Assembly: GCA_018524725.1 (NCBI GenBank)
Contig: JAEUWP010000335.1
Location: forward strand, 186,001 to 250,000
Source: Podaxis mareebaensis
Lineage: Eukaryota; Basidiomycota; Agaricomycetes; Agaricales; Agaricaceae
Length of the DNA stretch: 64,000 nucleotides
Direction: 5' to 3'
The position numbers were made by a program, and so were the translations under genes. The notes below the pieces were generated by a model. That model searched no databases. It saw only the letters and a list, made by a program, of their open reading frames with translations, and was not told where the DNA came from. Shown one piece after another: positions 1-12,449 of the stretch. Numbering within the stretch: the stretch's first letter is position 1; each line of letters begins with the position of its first letter.

Positions 1-56
1 GAGTTTGTGACAAAACATTCATCCATATCTGTCCACAAGACTTCCCTCACCCCCTC

Positions 57-1441
57 ATGCCTGCATCTCCAACCGTCCTTCTCACGGTACGATCCCAAGG
101 TCCGTTGTTCCTGCACATACTTATTCCTGTCAGAACGATGATGGGCCTCCAAACTCGAAGGAGTCTCCCTATGTCCTAGGTCTCTATCGTCATCTCACAG
201 AAAACCTCGGTATTCCTTCTTTCCCTTTGTTCAACTGCCATATCTCACCCAAGCTCAGGCTGGAAGGTCAAAGTCGTCCTCCCCAGTAGCCAAAAATCCT
301 GGATTGGTACGATAATCCCCGAATTACGGAATATATCTCAACCTATAGTATACCCCAGGCAAGGCATATCATATCAAAGAAATAACAAAGGGCTCCTACT
401 TCTACCCAAAGGAGGATGGTCAAGGCGAGATCGTGGATACTTCACGGCCACTCAAAGACGGGGAGCTAGTCTGTCTAACTTCCCCTTTGTCTTAAGCATG
501 GGCTAATTCAGGCGGCTAAATTACAGGCGGAATGGATCCTCCTCGATGGCGTATGAGTCTTATTATCTGCCAACCACTTCCCTTTTTACCTTCAATGTTA
601 CGTAGACGCCAGCTACATGCGCCAATGTTGCGCTTCACAACCTATGGCCGGGACAGATAGATCTTGTTGTGAGAACGCTTGCCTATGCCCTCCCCTTTTG
701 CTCTCTGACCAGTTTTTCATGTAGATATCCGGTCCTAATTTAGGCCGTAACACATCTGGTCCGTCTGTGTGTCCCGCAAAATTGCAACAGTTACTTGAAC
801 TCTGACCTACAGCTGCGTTCGCCCTTTCCTCCGGTACGATTGGTGCTGCTCTCTCCTCGTCTTTATCCAAGATCCGCTCCATCGCCCTCTCGTATGGCAT
901 TGTCGTCTATCCCACTCCCATATCCTATCATGAACCCGCCCACCGATTAGGGAGTCGAATCATCGAACATCTCTGGTATAATTGGGGAGAAGATCACTGC
1001 GGATTGCGGGATGGAGAAGTCGACCTGTACAGCATCAATATTCCTCTTATCGAAGACCTTCTATCCGGGGAAGGCCTGAAGATATGCTGGACAAATATTT
1101 GGCGAAACTCTTATGGCCGCCTTTTCAAGAGACTCTCGACTGAGCTTTCGCCGGATCAAAAGCAATCCGACGCTATTATTACAAGCGGAGAGCAGCAAGG
1201 CGAGGCCAAAACCGCCACCGCTGGACCTCTGCCCGCTGAGGCTGGGGGCCTCCTGTTCAAATGGGCTCCTGAGATGAAGAGCCTCATTACGCCATCCCTT
1301 TCCTCGCTTCCCGTAGGCTCAGATGGATGGGCAATCCATCAAGGCTACGTGAGCGTTACACCTTTACGCGCCAGCTTCGGAGAGCCACACACCCATCAAA
1401 GTACCGAGGTTGAGGACAGAATCTGGAAGATGAGGCTGTAG
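57..1441 (+). CDS. SurE-like 5'/3'-nucleotidase (Pby1-type SurE domain)
   Basis: SurE-family phosphatase, a metal-dependent enzyme that removes phosphate from nucleoside monophosphates. The first exon (57-86) reads MPASPTVLLT and splices at GTACGA...CAG to exon 2 at 134, which starts NDDGPPNS, so the Asp-Asp metal site sits across the junction as in the family. Further exons give a GWKVKVVLPSS strand, the SGPNLGRNTS metal/phosphate motif (near 735-775), LSSGTIGAA (near 840) and a final exon from about 830 to 1441 with DGWAIHQGYVSVTPL. The gene looks complete, with about six introns and roughly 330 residues. Yeast Pby1 carries a tubulin-tyrosine-ligase-like domain after SurE; here only the SurE part is present. 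The family assignment is firm; the physiological substrate is unknown. Confidence 0.85.
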
Positions 1442-1541
1442 CTTAATTACCTGTAATAGCTTCAGCAACGATTATTGATATTCAACTGAGTATTCTCTAG
1501 GATACAAGTTATTGATCATTCCGTATCTCGTAATCAATTCA

Positions 1542-3359
1542 TCAAAATAGGAGCGCAGCTGGTGCCGCAAGCAATGTTGTCCACAACGGCAAAGGTCCCC
1601 GAGCTGGGACAGGGGGTTCGTCGGCGCCTGATACCAGCCCGTTGAGGCCTTGCTTGCGGTACACCTTTAGCGAATTGATGATCCAAGTTGCATTCTATGA
1701 ATTCACGCAATGAGACGAATCCGTGGCAAACTCGTTCAGATAATATACCTCAAAATTCCCAGGATCTCGAAGTCGCTCGGGGCAAGTCCCAGGACAACCC
1801 GAGGTCGCGTAAGAGTTGCCTGCCCAATCACCTATGGAGGAGCTGGTGCTCAGAACCCTGGCGCAATTAGACCGGTTCCTTCACATACCGCAGAAAGTGA
1901 TATCTTGTAGGGTCAGCCAGTGATCTGATAAACCCTCTGGATAAAAGACTCACTCAGGATAATGGTGTGGTTCTTGAAAAATGCCAGTGGGTCACACTGA
2001 GATGGGTCGAGAACAGCTGAAGGCGGTCCCCAGCTATCCGGGTGAGGAATGCCATCGGTGATGTCCCTGGGGATGGCGGTGCGATAAAAAGACCCTAAGA
2101 GAAAATCCATAAACCTTCGTCAATTTAATGTATTGGGGGCCGCAACGTACACACGGCGATGCCATTCTCGTCCCATTTCATCGCAAAAACACCTCCACCT
2201 TGAGCATCAAAATACGGCCCATACGACGCTCTACTCCACTCGACAATACCACACCCAGCATTATTATTTATCAAGCCATTGCAATCAGTGTGATTCTTCC
2301 CATTTACATTCTGTCGTCTTCCGATCAGAATATCATAAATGGTGCGCGTCAATTTTAACTTACCACTATGGTTCCAGTAAAAGTACTATTTGTGGCCAGA
2401 GTACACCCTGTGTTCCGCATCGAGTATGAGAACCGAAGGAAACAAGATACGATGGATTAGCGTACCAGGCCCTGTGTGCCAGGCGACTTGGTTATGCTGA
2501 TTGTCATGCACACCCTCTACGATGTCAATTTCTCCAGCCTAGATATACTTTCTTCAGCAAAGCACGGAGAATACAAATATCAGCCCACATATGGCCATTG
2601 CCCCTCTCCGAGTGTCCAGAATGCAGGCCATATCCCTTGCGCAAATATGTTAATTTTGATTCGTCTGGAAAACGAGGCAGAACGCAGCTCACCACACCCC
2701 CAGGGGGCCTTCTTTAAATCGAGAATAAATAATCCAGTGTTGTATCGTCTCTTCGTAGAAATTCGGACACTAACAAACGCCTCAGATGTATCATTTCCTG
2801 AGCCTACATGAACTGAGAGAAACACACCTATCACGTTTCACACCATAATCCAACCAAGTCTCATTGTCCCCCTTCAATATCACAGTCCCATCATCCAATG
2901 TATATATCAGCTTCTTTCGGAGCGCTTCCTCTCGAGTAATATAACTACGCTTGCATGTTGAGCCTCATTGCAAGTGTTGGGACAATTCAAAACGCACTTC
3001 ACTTGTCCGCTATCATGACCCAACTTCAGCTTCAAGTTGACACGAATAAGAGGATTAACTTACTTTGTCGGGTCTTGCCCCGTGAAGAAATCCCATCGAC
3101 TGCAGGAAGGTCATGACCAATTTTTGGTGCCATATGAGAAGTTGACGTACTCAAAAAACTGACTCCCCGAATATTCATCAGTAGGCAACCACACAAACGG
3201 CGTCCCATCAGCATTGTAGTTGATACTCTGTGCCCGCCTCGTCAAATCGCTGTGGGCTCTCCTTGAGCTTGCTGACTGCAGCCTGTCAAAGTAAGCTGAA
3301 CATGGCGAAACATGGGTGAGTATAAGTATCAAGAGGCTCGCAGGTAGGTGTCGCCGCAT
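1542..3359 (-). CDS. GH16 beta-glucanase-like protein, copy A
   Basis: Secreted glycoside hydrolase family 16 enzyme, expected to act on beta-1,3(4)-glucans of the fungal wall or substrates. The start at 3359 (MRRHLPASLLILILTHV...) gives a signal peptide; an upstream in-frame Met at 3434 is less likely. Exons in order show YSGSQFFEY, SRWDFFTGQDPTK, TGLFILDLKKAPWGCG, WPAFWTLG, then GEIDIVEGVHDNQHNQVAWH (near 2480-2545), which carries the ExDxxE catalytic motif. The C-terminal exons read WAGNSYATSGCPGTC, ATWIINSLKVYRKQ and end in a hydrophobic stretch after a short linker, as in GPI-anchored or membrane-tethered proteins. About ten small exons. It lies tail-to-tail with the SurE gene and head-to-tail with paralogue B. 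Confidence 0.85.
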
Positions 3360-3804
3360 TGAGAGGTCACTGGAAAGCAGGGTATCTTCGACCACTTTGA
3401 GCTGAGTGCTTATATGCGGAGACGTCTGGGACAAAGAACAGCAGCCCGAGGATGAAATCTTGGCATTGAGCGAATTGAACGAGGCGCGTGCATCAAACGC
3501 AGGGTCGTATCAGCGGTGCTTTTCTTGGGCAATTCAATTTGCTTGCCAAGAAAGGACAAGCTGGTATGGAAGCCTCATGTTAATTCTTTATTCTTCCAAC
3601 GTCCTGCACGATTAAAACGTGTTCAATGTTCAATGTCAATCTAATCACAACCCCGCGCATGAAAGATAGAAGATAAAACCGTGTCTTCTAAGTGCGCATA
3701 AACAATATACATATAGAACAAGGGGGAGTGGTCTTGCAGGGAATATTGCTTCTATTTATCGCAGCACCATGGACAGAAGATAGTATATACCGTATATGTG
3801 CATC
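3360..3804. other. Spacer between tandem GH16 genes
   Basis: These 445 bases separate the start of copy A from the stop of copy B. No open frame here matches a protein I recognise. It should contain the promoter of copy A and the 3' end of copy B. Confidence 0.5.
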
Positions 3805-5555
3805 TTAGACGCTCCATGTAAACCCAACACCAAATGCGACAATCAGAAATGCAGACCAGCTCCAAGAATTGATCTGCCGCACCGCACTTGCGGCAACTGT
3901 CCCACTCAGCGATTGCTTACGGTATACCCTTAAGTTGTTGATGATCCATGTGGCATTCTATTGTTTTGAGCAAGAATCAAGGAAGCTTAAGGGAGTGCCT
4001 ACCACGAAATTATTTGGGTCCATGAGCCTTTCGTCGCAAGTTCCGGGACAAGTTGTGGAAGCATATGAATTACCGGCCCAATCGCCTAGCAGAAATTCGT
4101 AAAGATATACTGCTGCGCGGAAGAAAGGGCGTACCACAGAATGTAATATCTGTTGTGAAGGTCAATGACAATACTAAAATATTAAACGACAACCTACCGA
4201 ATATTATGGAGTGATTGACGAAATATTGAGCGATGTCACAGCTAGCAGGATCCAATGCAGCAACGGGTGGGCCCCACTTTGAAGGGTCGGGGCTGCCTTG
4301 AGTGATGTCTGTAGGAATGGCTTGTCGATAGAATGACCCTGCCATTGCACGTCGATCAGATTGACAAACTGGATGAATGACAGGACTTACAAACCGCGAT
4401 TCCATTCTCATCCCATTTCATCGCAAAAACGCCTCCGCCTTGTGAGTCAAAGAAAGGTCCATAGGAAGCCCTACTCCATTCTACGATAGCGCAACCGGAA
4501 TTATCGTTGATAAGTCCATTGCATTGCGTATTGTTCTGGCCCTCTCGTGTCTGGGGGGTGACAGGTAGTCAGCAATCAATACATGGAAGGGTGCTGCGGC
4601 TTACCACCACTGTTCCGGTAAATGACGTGTTGGGATTCAAGAGACATCCTATCAACAACAAAACTTAGTGCTCTTGTGACAAGGAAACCAGTGGTCTGCA
4701 TACCGGGAGCGGTGTGAAACGCCACTTGGTTGTGTTCATTATCATGGACTCCTTCTATGATATCCACCTCACCAGTCTGAGAAGCTTCGTTTTAGCGAAA
4801 CGCACATCAAAACAGTTGACTTACCCATGGCCAGTCCCCAGCTCCCACTGTCCAAAAGGCCGGCCACACGCCTATGTGGAAATGAGCACGCTAGAGGTAG
4901 GTAACAAGGAGGCAACACCCACCGCAACCCCAAGGTGCCTTATTCAAATCTAAAATAAAAAGACCGCCATTGTACTGTGCTTGACTGGAGATCCGAACAC
5001 TAGAATGTTTGTAACGGGACGTCAGTGGTTTCCAAAGCAGTATCATTGCTAGTGCAGACCTTTTGCGTGGTACACCCTTGTCTAGCCATGTGGTGTTGTC
5101 CCCCTGCATGATGACGGTTCCGTCATCTCGGACATAAGCAAGGCCGCTAGCGAAGGCATCGTCCCTCGTGGTATAACTGAGATGAATGTGTCTGAGCAAG
5201 GACAAAGTGGATAGTACAACAGCCATGACTCACTTGACGATACCGCTATACGTAAAATCTCTGGTCGGTGTCTGGACGCTGTACCAAAACCGATCACTCA
5301 CTGAGTTGGGTCGTCACCTGTGAAGAAGTCCCAGCGGCTGTTTGAATGATATTAACGATTTGTCATGTTGGCATCGACTGGTACGCACTCGAAAAAGGAT
5401 GAACCTGAGTATTCGTCCTGAGGTAACCATAGAAAAGCTGTTCCATTAGGGTCACTGTTCAAATTGCTCCGTGGAAGTAAATGGTGCTTGGCAAGGGCAC
5501 TTTGCAGATGAGAGACGAGGAGAACAAGCAAGCAAGACGGTAGATCTCGAAACAT
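3805..5555 (-). CDS. GH16 beta-glucanase-like protein, copy B
   Basis: Paralogue of copy A with the same exon order. The start at 5555 (MFRDLPSCLLVLLVSHLQSA) is a signal peptide, followed by LWLPQDEYSGSSFFE, SRWDFFTGDDPTQ, GLFILDLNKAPWGCGG and the catalytic exon GEVDIIEGVHDNEHNQVAFH (near 4710-4780). The catalytic motif keeps both acids and the central Asp (E-V-D-I-I-E). The last exon has ATWIINNLRVYRKQ, then a Ser/Ala-rich linker and a hydrophobic C-terminal segment (AFLIVAFGVGFTWSV) ending at the stop, typical of a GPI signal or tail anchor. Head-to-tail arrangement and shared exon layout indicate tandem duplication. Substrate specificity cannot be read from the sequence. Confidence 0.85.
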
Positions 5556-5828
5556 AATTCCCGAGCCGCTGTCGATGTGAGATACGGGGAGGGACGACTT
5601 GCGAAATTTAAACGATACCTGGGTGAGAAACGCCGAAGCCCCATGTTTGGTTCTAGTGCTACTTAATTTTAACTCTCACTCTTAAAATAACTAGAGCTCC
5701 AAAAATCGGGGAACCGTGCGGCTCCATTGCAGCATAGTACGTCTTTTGTTTTAGGGACGGGGAGGACATACACATAGCAGGACATGAAGGATGTAGGTAA
5801 GCATGATGGAACGAAAGGGCACAGGTCA

Positions 5829-6659
5829 TCAACGGTATCGGCGCAAGCTGAGAGTGTTGTGCCTCTTCCAAGTTGAACGAGAAGGAGTGTGGTTGTGGCG
5901 GTGACCCTTGCCTAGGCCGCGGTTCTGGATAGATAGGAAGATGAGTTCGCTCAAAAAAAAATAGCTGAAGAGGGGGAACGGACCTGCTTGCCAACACTGG
6001 TGAGGCCGCGAGCCTCACGACGCTTGTGAACGGGGCTGACGATCCAGTTGATCCTGGGATCACGGCGAATCTAGGAAATGCCACTTGTCAGACAATAGAA
6101 GAGGTAGAGAAAGGAGCGCGCCTACGGCCTTGTGGCTAGGGTCTACCAAGATAACCTCGTAGTACTTGTATACACCATCCTGGTTTACCCAGTAGGAATT
6201 GAGGACACGCAAGTTGCCGCATCGCCTGCCAACACGCTCCTCCGCAACGCTCCTAAGCGATCGTTGAGGCTTGAGATGGTTTACACCCTGGCGAACGGGT
6301 TTACCATAGGTAGCACCTAGGTAAAGACACTTCAGCCTCTATTTCGCTGAATTAAAGCTACGAGCTGCGACAAACCCTTGGGAACAGGCTTCTTGCGGTT
6401 GCCGCGGCGAACTCGAATACGATAGATGACATATCCTTGCTTGGCCTTATAACCAAGGCGACGGGCCTTGTCGGGGCGGGATGGGCGAGACGCACGGTGG
6501 ATGACGTTCAATTGTCGATACTCCCAGCAACTATGCTGCTCGTTAGAGGGGCCTCTTGCTAGTATTCAGTGAACCTGCGCACCGAACACGAAGGAGGAAT
6601 CGGAGGACATCCGACTGTTTCTTTTTGTAAAGCTCCCCGATATATTTGTAGGCACCCAT
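5829..6659 (-). CDS. RPL15: 60S ribosomal protein eL15
   Basis: Cytosolic large-subunit ribosomal protein. The start at 6659 gives [20 protein letters not shown]. Splicing at GTGCGC...CATAG leads into [20 protein letters not shown] and [20 protein letters not shown]. Two further introns precede [20 protein letters not shown] and [20 protein letters not shown], and the last exon reads [20 protein letters not shown], ending in LSLRRYR and the stop at 5829-5831. All expected blocks of eL15 are present in order, with five exons and about 204 residues. A probable further intron lies in the 5' leader (about 6665-6712, GTGCGT...TTAG), common for fungal ribosomal protein genes. Confidence 0.93.
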
Positions 6660-7283
6660 CTTGCCACTAACGGTGACAAGAGGAAAACAACCCCGTTAAC
6701 ATCAACCATAGCTGCGATAAGCATGCGACGCACCTTGTTCTTGACGATGTTCAGCCCGACGACTTGATATTATGGGTACCATCAGGAACTCGGAGGCTGA
6801 TCAAAACTGTGTAGCACCCCGGGGTTTCCCGGTACCAAGCCCTAACCCTAATAATTGATTCACACTAAATTTAAAACACAAACGAGGATGCACGTGCAGA
6901 GTAGTAGTGTTTGGAGTAGGAAGGGAGAACCTTGCATCAGCGAAAAATGCACCATAGAGAGAGGGAAAATGTTGTGCGCGGAAAGGTAGGATAAGTTGTG
7001 CTCGGATCTGAGGATAGTACAAATTGAGAGTTATCTGATAATGATCACAACCAACCTAAATCTGATATACTCAACTCCACCTCTTCGGACTCTTGCGGCT
7101 TGCCTCCCAGATTTAATCAACGTCCGGGCTATGATACCCAAGCCAAAAGAATTGACATGTGTCGCAATAGGACAACGCAACAATGGTAAAAAAACTTTGG
7201 GGCAAGGAATCTTGCACACCGGCAAAATAAATTAGGATCGCAATAGCTACCACCAACATGGAACAACGGAAGGGGCCACCGAT

Positions 7284-7964
7284 TCAAACCAGCCTCCTGG
7301 TGGACTCTCCAGAGCTAGCCAATTCACTTTCCTGTTCCTTTCGATATTTATTCGATTGAACCCACAAACACGTCAGTATCATCGTCAGCGTGCAGAGTCC
7401 AAATTCAGTCCAGCCGAGCGCCTCTACCGTCAGCGACTGCCGGCATCTGAACGGGATGTCTTATCAGCCCACTGTGCGTATGTCATTTGGTCCCCCATAC
7501 CTATGTATAGGTGGCCTCAGGGCACAACCTCCTCCTGTGCGCGTGTTGTGCATCACCCCGGCCGCTGTTCCCTGTGAAATGATGAGCCAGGCAGGAATTA
7601 TCGTCGAGTATTCCAGAACTAACCCATAGGATCGTCGTTACTAATAGCCATATGACTGAACTCGCTACGCTCGCGAGAAATTGGCTCCCTGCATCACCCA
7701 TCCATAGCATATACGCAGCTGAAAATATAGTGGTCCAGATCGCGTTGAATAAGAACATGATCAACCTGATGATATATCTTAATACTTTCCGCAAACGAAC
7801 AGAACCCCAAGTCGGACTTACAACGAGTGGTACCGCTCACTTGGCCATGTTTTATTCTCATTCCCCGCCCCGATCAGAAACGCCGTCAACCCCAACTCCG
7901 CCATCGCCGACAACGTCATCATAGCGAATAAGAACGGATGGTAGCGGGCTTTGACCAACGACAT
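7284..7964 (-). CDS. Four-helix membrane protein, MARVEL-like
   Basis: Small integral membrane protein of unknown function, from a family common in basidiomycetes. The start at 7964 reads MSLVKARYHPFLFAMMTL. After an intron (GTAAGTCC...CAG) come LIMFLFNAIWTTIFSAAYM and VASSVIWLLVTTILW, then GTAAGVMHNTRTGGGC, a short intron, and RCRQSLTVEALGWTEFGLC, which leads into a fourth helix. The protein ends in a charged tail (KYRKEQESELASSGEST) at 7284. I see four hydrophobic segments, a loop with two Cys after helix three and a cytoplasmic tail. The layout is like MARVEL-domain proteins, but the domain assignment is by appearance only. Confidence 0.6.
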
Positions 7965-7989
7965 TTTCCTCGGGTAAGACTGAAAGTTT

Positions 7990-10808
7990 CGATATCTTCT
8001 GGCGCTAGTAATCTCCTGAGGCAGTTTGGTGTCCTCGCTGGGATGTTGTCCGATGCCGAGAGGATTCCTTGGACGGCGCTGCCTAAGTGGCTTCACCGAA
8101 ATGGGTGAAGAAGTGGAAGATGAGCAAGAAGGGTCTACGGCTGAGAATGAAGTGGGGGGCGTCGATTTTGAGGGAGTGGACGGCGTTGGAGGCGGTGCGA
8201 TGGGTCCAGTCTTATTGCGCAGTACACAAAACATGCAAGAAATACGGTCGGGGTAAAAGGGGGAGGGCGTGCAGTTATGGTGTGTCCTCGGGTCACACCT
8301 GGGGGACCTTGTATCTGCATCGCGTTTTGATTGAAGCCCATAAGCCAAAAGTGTTAGGTGTATCACAAACGTTTCGCAGTATGATCGTACGTGGTCACAA
8401 GTACAATAGGCAGACATTCCCAGACTCTCCGCTGCAGTGCAAGCAGGTGCTATCGATGATAAGGATGAAGTCGGAAACCTAAAATAGGGACATCCGCAAA
8501 GACGGCGCGCTACCAAGAGGGAGAGGACACATCCATGACAGGTTACCAGACATGAAAATCGTCGATCTAGTTCCGAGTCCATCCATGCGTCATCCACGTT
8601 GTCTGACAGCCATTGCGCACGTCAGCCACTACGCAAGTTCGATCGGGAGTGTCTTCCGAAACCAAGTCCAAAATCGAGACCTGTTCTACCCGCCAACCTT
8701 CCGCAAACATACCGAGGAGCCACTGCATGAGAAGCGCGTTTTGATAGGGATGAACAATCATATACAAAAGAAGATCCCTGTATAGCCCCTGTACTAATAA
8801 GTTGAATGGCCGAGCATCCGCGTGGGTTGAGTGAGGTCAACCCATGAGGGCAGGTCGAAGGCGGCCAGTGGCAACGCGCCATACAGTACATCCCTTCTTG
8901 TGAGAGGTGTTAGAATTTTGGGGACGCTAAATGATCGGCCCTGAAATGAATACAGTGACGGCAAGTAGCGGCAACGGAACTGAACCCTGACCTCGCTGGT
9001 CGTCCCGGTATCGACAAACCGAGGAACAAGTTGGCGACATCACCCGAGACGTAGGAAAAGGGCAACGGTGATCATTTTTGGCTTTGCTGGGTGATGATGA
9101 TTCTGCAATACTGCCACAGGGAGATATCTGTGTCAAAAATTGGGTAGCGGTGCAATTGAGTCATGCATGAGGCTGCTAAAATGTGCACTTCCGTCAATCG
9201 CCAAATTTCCGTTCTCGCAAGTACCCGTCAGGCTAACGAGAGGTATCGTCCATACAATAAAATCGCTGCCGCAGACAAGTGGATATGCAAGCTAGCGAAC
9301 GATCTAGCGAGTGAATAGGTAAACGAGGGTGAGGGGGACCGACATAAAATAATTTCACGCACCTCTGAACGTGCACTTCACAAAAAATCAATAGAGGACC
9401 CGCTGGCTAGAATCCTCCTTTCGCCACCATCAGAGGCGTTGACGCCACCCTTTCTGACATCCCAGTTCCTCGAGACCTGGTTCCCTTTCTCGCTTTCACC
9501 CCAAGAATCTCGCTCCACCAGTAAATCTCGAACAGCACGACGCCTTGATTAGAGTCGGACATGCGCAACTTCCATCCCTGGGTCCCGAGCCTTAACAGAA
9601 GCCGATCATATCTTCTTTGCCCCTTCCCTATGTAGCGGTAATTGTGCGTCATGTTTGAGCCAGTGTTTCGATATCCCGGGTCCAAACTTGGACGGGGTGT
9701 CTATACACCTTCGGAACCGCGCCGATATCTTCGCAATTACCTAGCAAATTTCAGAGTATCACCGGCTAAGGTTTGGGCACAAACTCACCCAGTTCGCGAA
9801 TCAAGATCTATTGAATGGAATACAGACCTGTTGTCGATCCTTTTGTCCCGGATATATGCGCTCACCTGTTAACGGGATCTCTCAAATCCGAGAGGACCTC
9901 AGATAGGGATCCTTGTGCAATCGGATAACGCAAACCCGGATGCCAAGGATTCTGTAACACCTTGGATTCCCTTGCAAGAGATTCCAAACCTTCATACTCT
10001 GGCTAAACCATGCTCTATACGCTAAGGGAGGTGAAGTCGGCCAATGATATCATGGTTAGGGAGTCATGAATAAGCATGGAGTTAACGGCTGTAGACAGTA
10101 CAGAACCCCAATGACCTGTAGTCATCAAGTATGTAAAGGCATTCTCTAGAGAACACTCGCTGACCTGAAACTTGATGGGGGTCGCCTTCTACTTGAAGTT
10201 GCCTAATGCTAACTACAAAAGCGTCAGCTCGCGTAGTGCGACGCGAATGCTAGGTTTTTGGCCTGGTAACTTAGCAAGCGGACGCACGCTCGACGGTGGT
10301 CACGATCTGCAGAAGCGCTTGAGCTGATGATCGAGAGGACGAAGCGACTTATGGGCGGCCGCATACACAGTTATCGGTCCATATACAATTTGCGACTTGG
10401 TTTTGTCTCAACAATCGTGCGTTTCGTGCAACTCACATCTTTAACGCACCCTAAGTGCTTTACACATGCCCGCTATATAGATCAGCAGCGCGGGAGGCTC
10501 AGATTCAATGGTTACACACAGAACACTATATCCTTGGATCAACGATGGAGGAACTTGTGCAGCAGCTAAGGCTAGGGCAGAAGGACAGACAGTCATTCGC
10601 GGGTAACTACAACACAAACACAACAGGAACGATAACCTGTAAGGAACTACAACAACTACTGCAATAAAGGAAGTAATACTCCAGCAGCTTCTGCTGGGGA
10701 TGACCTTTCCAGGCCATTATCAACATTTCGTTGATGTAAAACGCATTCGACGCGAGGTTGGTGATCAGCCTCTGGCGGTATACTCGGGGAGCGCAATTTC
10801 TCGTCCGA
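7990..10808. other. 2.8-kb region without a resolvable gene
   Basis: No protein family is recognisable on either strand. On the minus strand, about 9150-8800, short open stretches could be spliced into one coding run (for example SYVSGDVANLFLGLSIPGR, then RRDVLYGALPLAAFDLPSW), suggesting an unannotated or decayed gene, but I could not follow it to a stop or match it. The plus-strand stretch 8087-8482 and the short stretches between 9400 and 10670 look like chance reading frames. I see no terminal repeats, target-site duplications or transposase motifs. Confidence 0.35.
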
Positions 10809-12279
10809 TCATTTTTCCAAGGACAGCTGTGCAAGCTTCAAAGTTCCTTCCCTAGTCTTGTTACCTGGGGCAATGAACAAACGTCAGATTCGATTGACGG
10901 AAGAGATGTATAAGATATATCACTGACCTCCAATGAAACCACTGGCATGGATGAAGATTCCTCCATCAATACCACTGGCACGACTCAATTCATCATCCCG
11001 TAATCCCCTCCACTCCTCCGGCAAGGCCTTCCTCGATTCAAAGCTTTCCGGAGCGACTGGGACGGCCTGGACGCGCCAGTTTCCGCCGGTCTCATCAGGA
11101 TAGACAACGTAGATCGCAGTGTTCGGGGCCACTTCGCCAGTAGACTCGAGTTCAAAGAGGTGTTCCTGTATAGGTGCTCAGTAACCCGAATCATCTGCTT
11201 AGATATGCCTCACCTTCCAAGGAAGGAACTGGTTGAACAAGATGATGCGTCCGGTTGGATCAACATTGGCCTTGCTGGAGTTGATGCTCTCGACGAGCAA
11301 GTCCCTAGCAGGTAGCCATGCGTTGGCGTAGTAATCGAGCCTGTCAAGAAACTCTTTGCCCGCCAACTTCGAAGCCTCAAGGAAGCGCGCCTAGATAGGG
11401 GTGAGCCTTCATATCACTTGGAATGATATCAGACGTTACGTCGACGGCTTGGGCGTCCACGGACTGATTCCAAGCTGGGTTCAGGTGTCCGACACGGCTG
11501 GATAAGTCAGTGCGCAACCTGTATAGAGGCTTGATATCACTGGGGTACTGCGAGATGCCGTTGTCAATGGCGTCTATCGCCTCGATGAATTCCTGCAAAA
11601 CCAGTGAACATAAGTTTTGGGTGAAGGTCATTGACGAACCTTGTACAGCTTGAGCCACAAGAGTTCAACCTTAGGGTCATCGGGAAAAAGTTGAAGCCTG
11701 TTTGCGATAATTTCCTTGCCGAAATGCCTGGATTGTACTTCAGCACGAGAATCGAAATGCTGGGAGGATTTGGCGGACTTGTAAATCAAACCGGCACTGC
11801 TGAGTTTGGTGTTGAAGCCATGGCCAAAGACTTCGGTAAAGCCACGCTGGTGGTGGTCAAAGCGTTGCTTGGATTCGTCATAGACTGCGCCGACATCGAC
11901 GACAATATCACACGTATCCAAAATAGCTGGGTCGCGTGTTCTTTTGAGATCTAAGAGTCGGTAAATTTATGTCGCGGCGATGGATGGCCGTGAGCTTCAC
12001 ACCAGCATCGGTATACGTAGCCGTTTGACGGAGCAAGAAGACTGCAAGCGCTTCGTCACAGTGGAATGTGCCATTGTGAGTGCCGATGACCTAGAAGATT
12101 GTGGCGTTCAATGAAGGAGCAGAATGACAGTGTTCCGCTGCTACCTTGTGGACAGTTTTCTGACGCTTGGAAGGTGTTTCAGACATTGTAGCAATGGTTG
12201 TTCTGAGCAGAGGTGGGTGATATCGATGGACTGGCTGATAGAAGAGGCGACCAGCCGTTAGCCTTGATCGCAAGAGCAT
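10809..12279 (-). CDS. MYG1: MYG1-family 3'-5' RNA exonuclease, probably dual targeted
   Basis: MYG1 proteins are DHH-like nucleases found in nucleus and mitochondria. The exon near 12090 encodes the [12 protein letters not shown] motif, followed by [15 protein letters not shown] and [20 protein letters not shown] (near 11860-11780), the metal-binding core of the family. Later exons read [28 protein letters not shown] and [10 protein letters not shown], and the last is [16 protein letters not shown] ending at 10809. Two starts are available: 12279 gives a basic, hydroxylated leader ([18 protein letters not shown]) that looks like a mitochondrial presequence, and 12186 gives [14 protein letters not shown] with a short basic cluster. 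Alternative starts could give two locations, which is inferred. An in-frame ATG at 12324 also exists. Confidence 0.88.
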
Positions 12280-12449
12280 AAGGAAAGGCGTTGACAGGGC
12301 GGCTATCGCCGGTTTATTTTCCACGAGAGAGCATTATACCAAGTGTATGTATGTTAGCGCGAGTAGATGACTGGTATAAGATTACAGTCCATGGGTTGCA
12401 AAGTCTAAATTATCCATATGTAAAGTCCACCCAGAAAAATGTCCATGAA

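Noticed and set aside
8087..8482. 131-codon plus-strand frame
   Set aside because: No family resemblance, and the region has similar chance frames on both strands.
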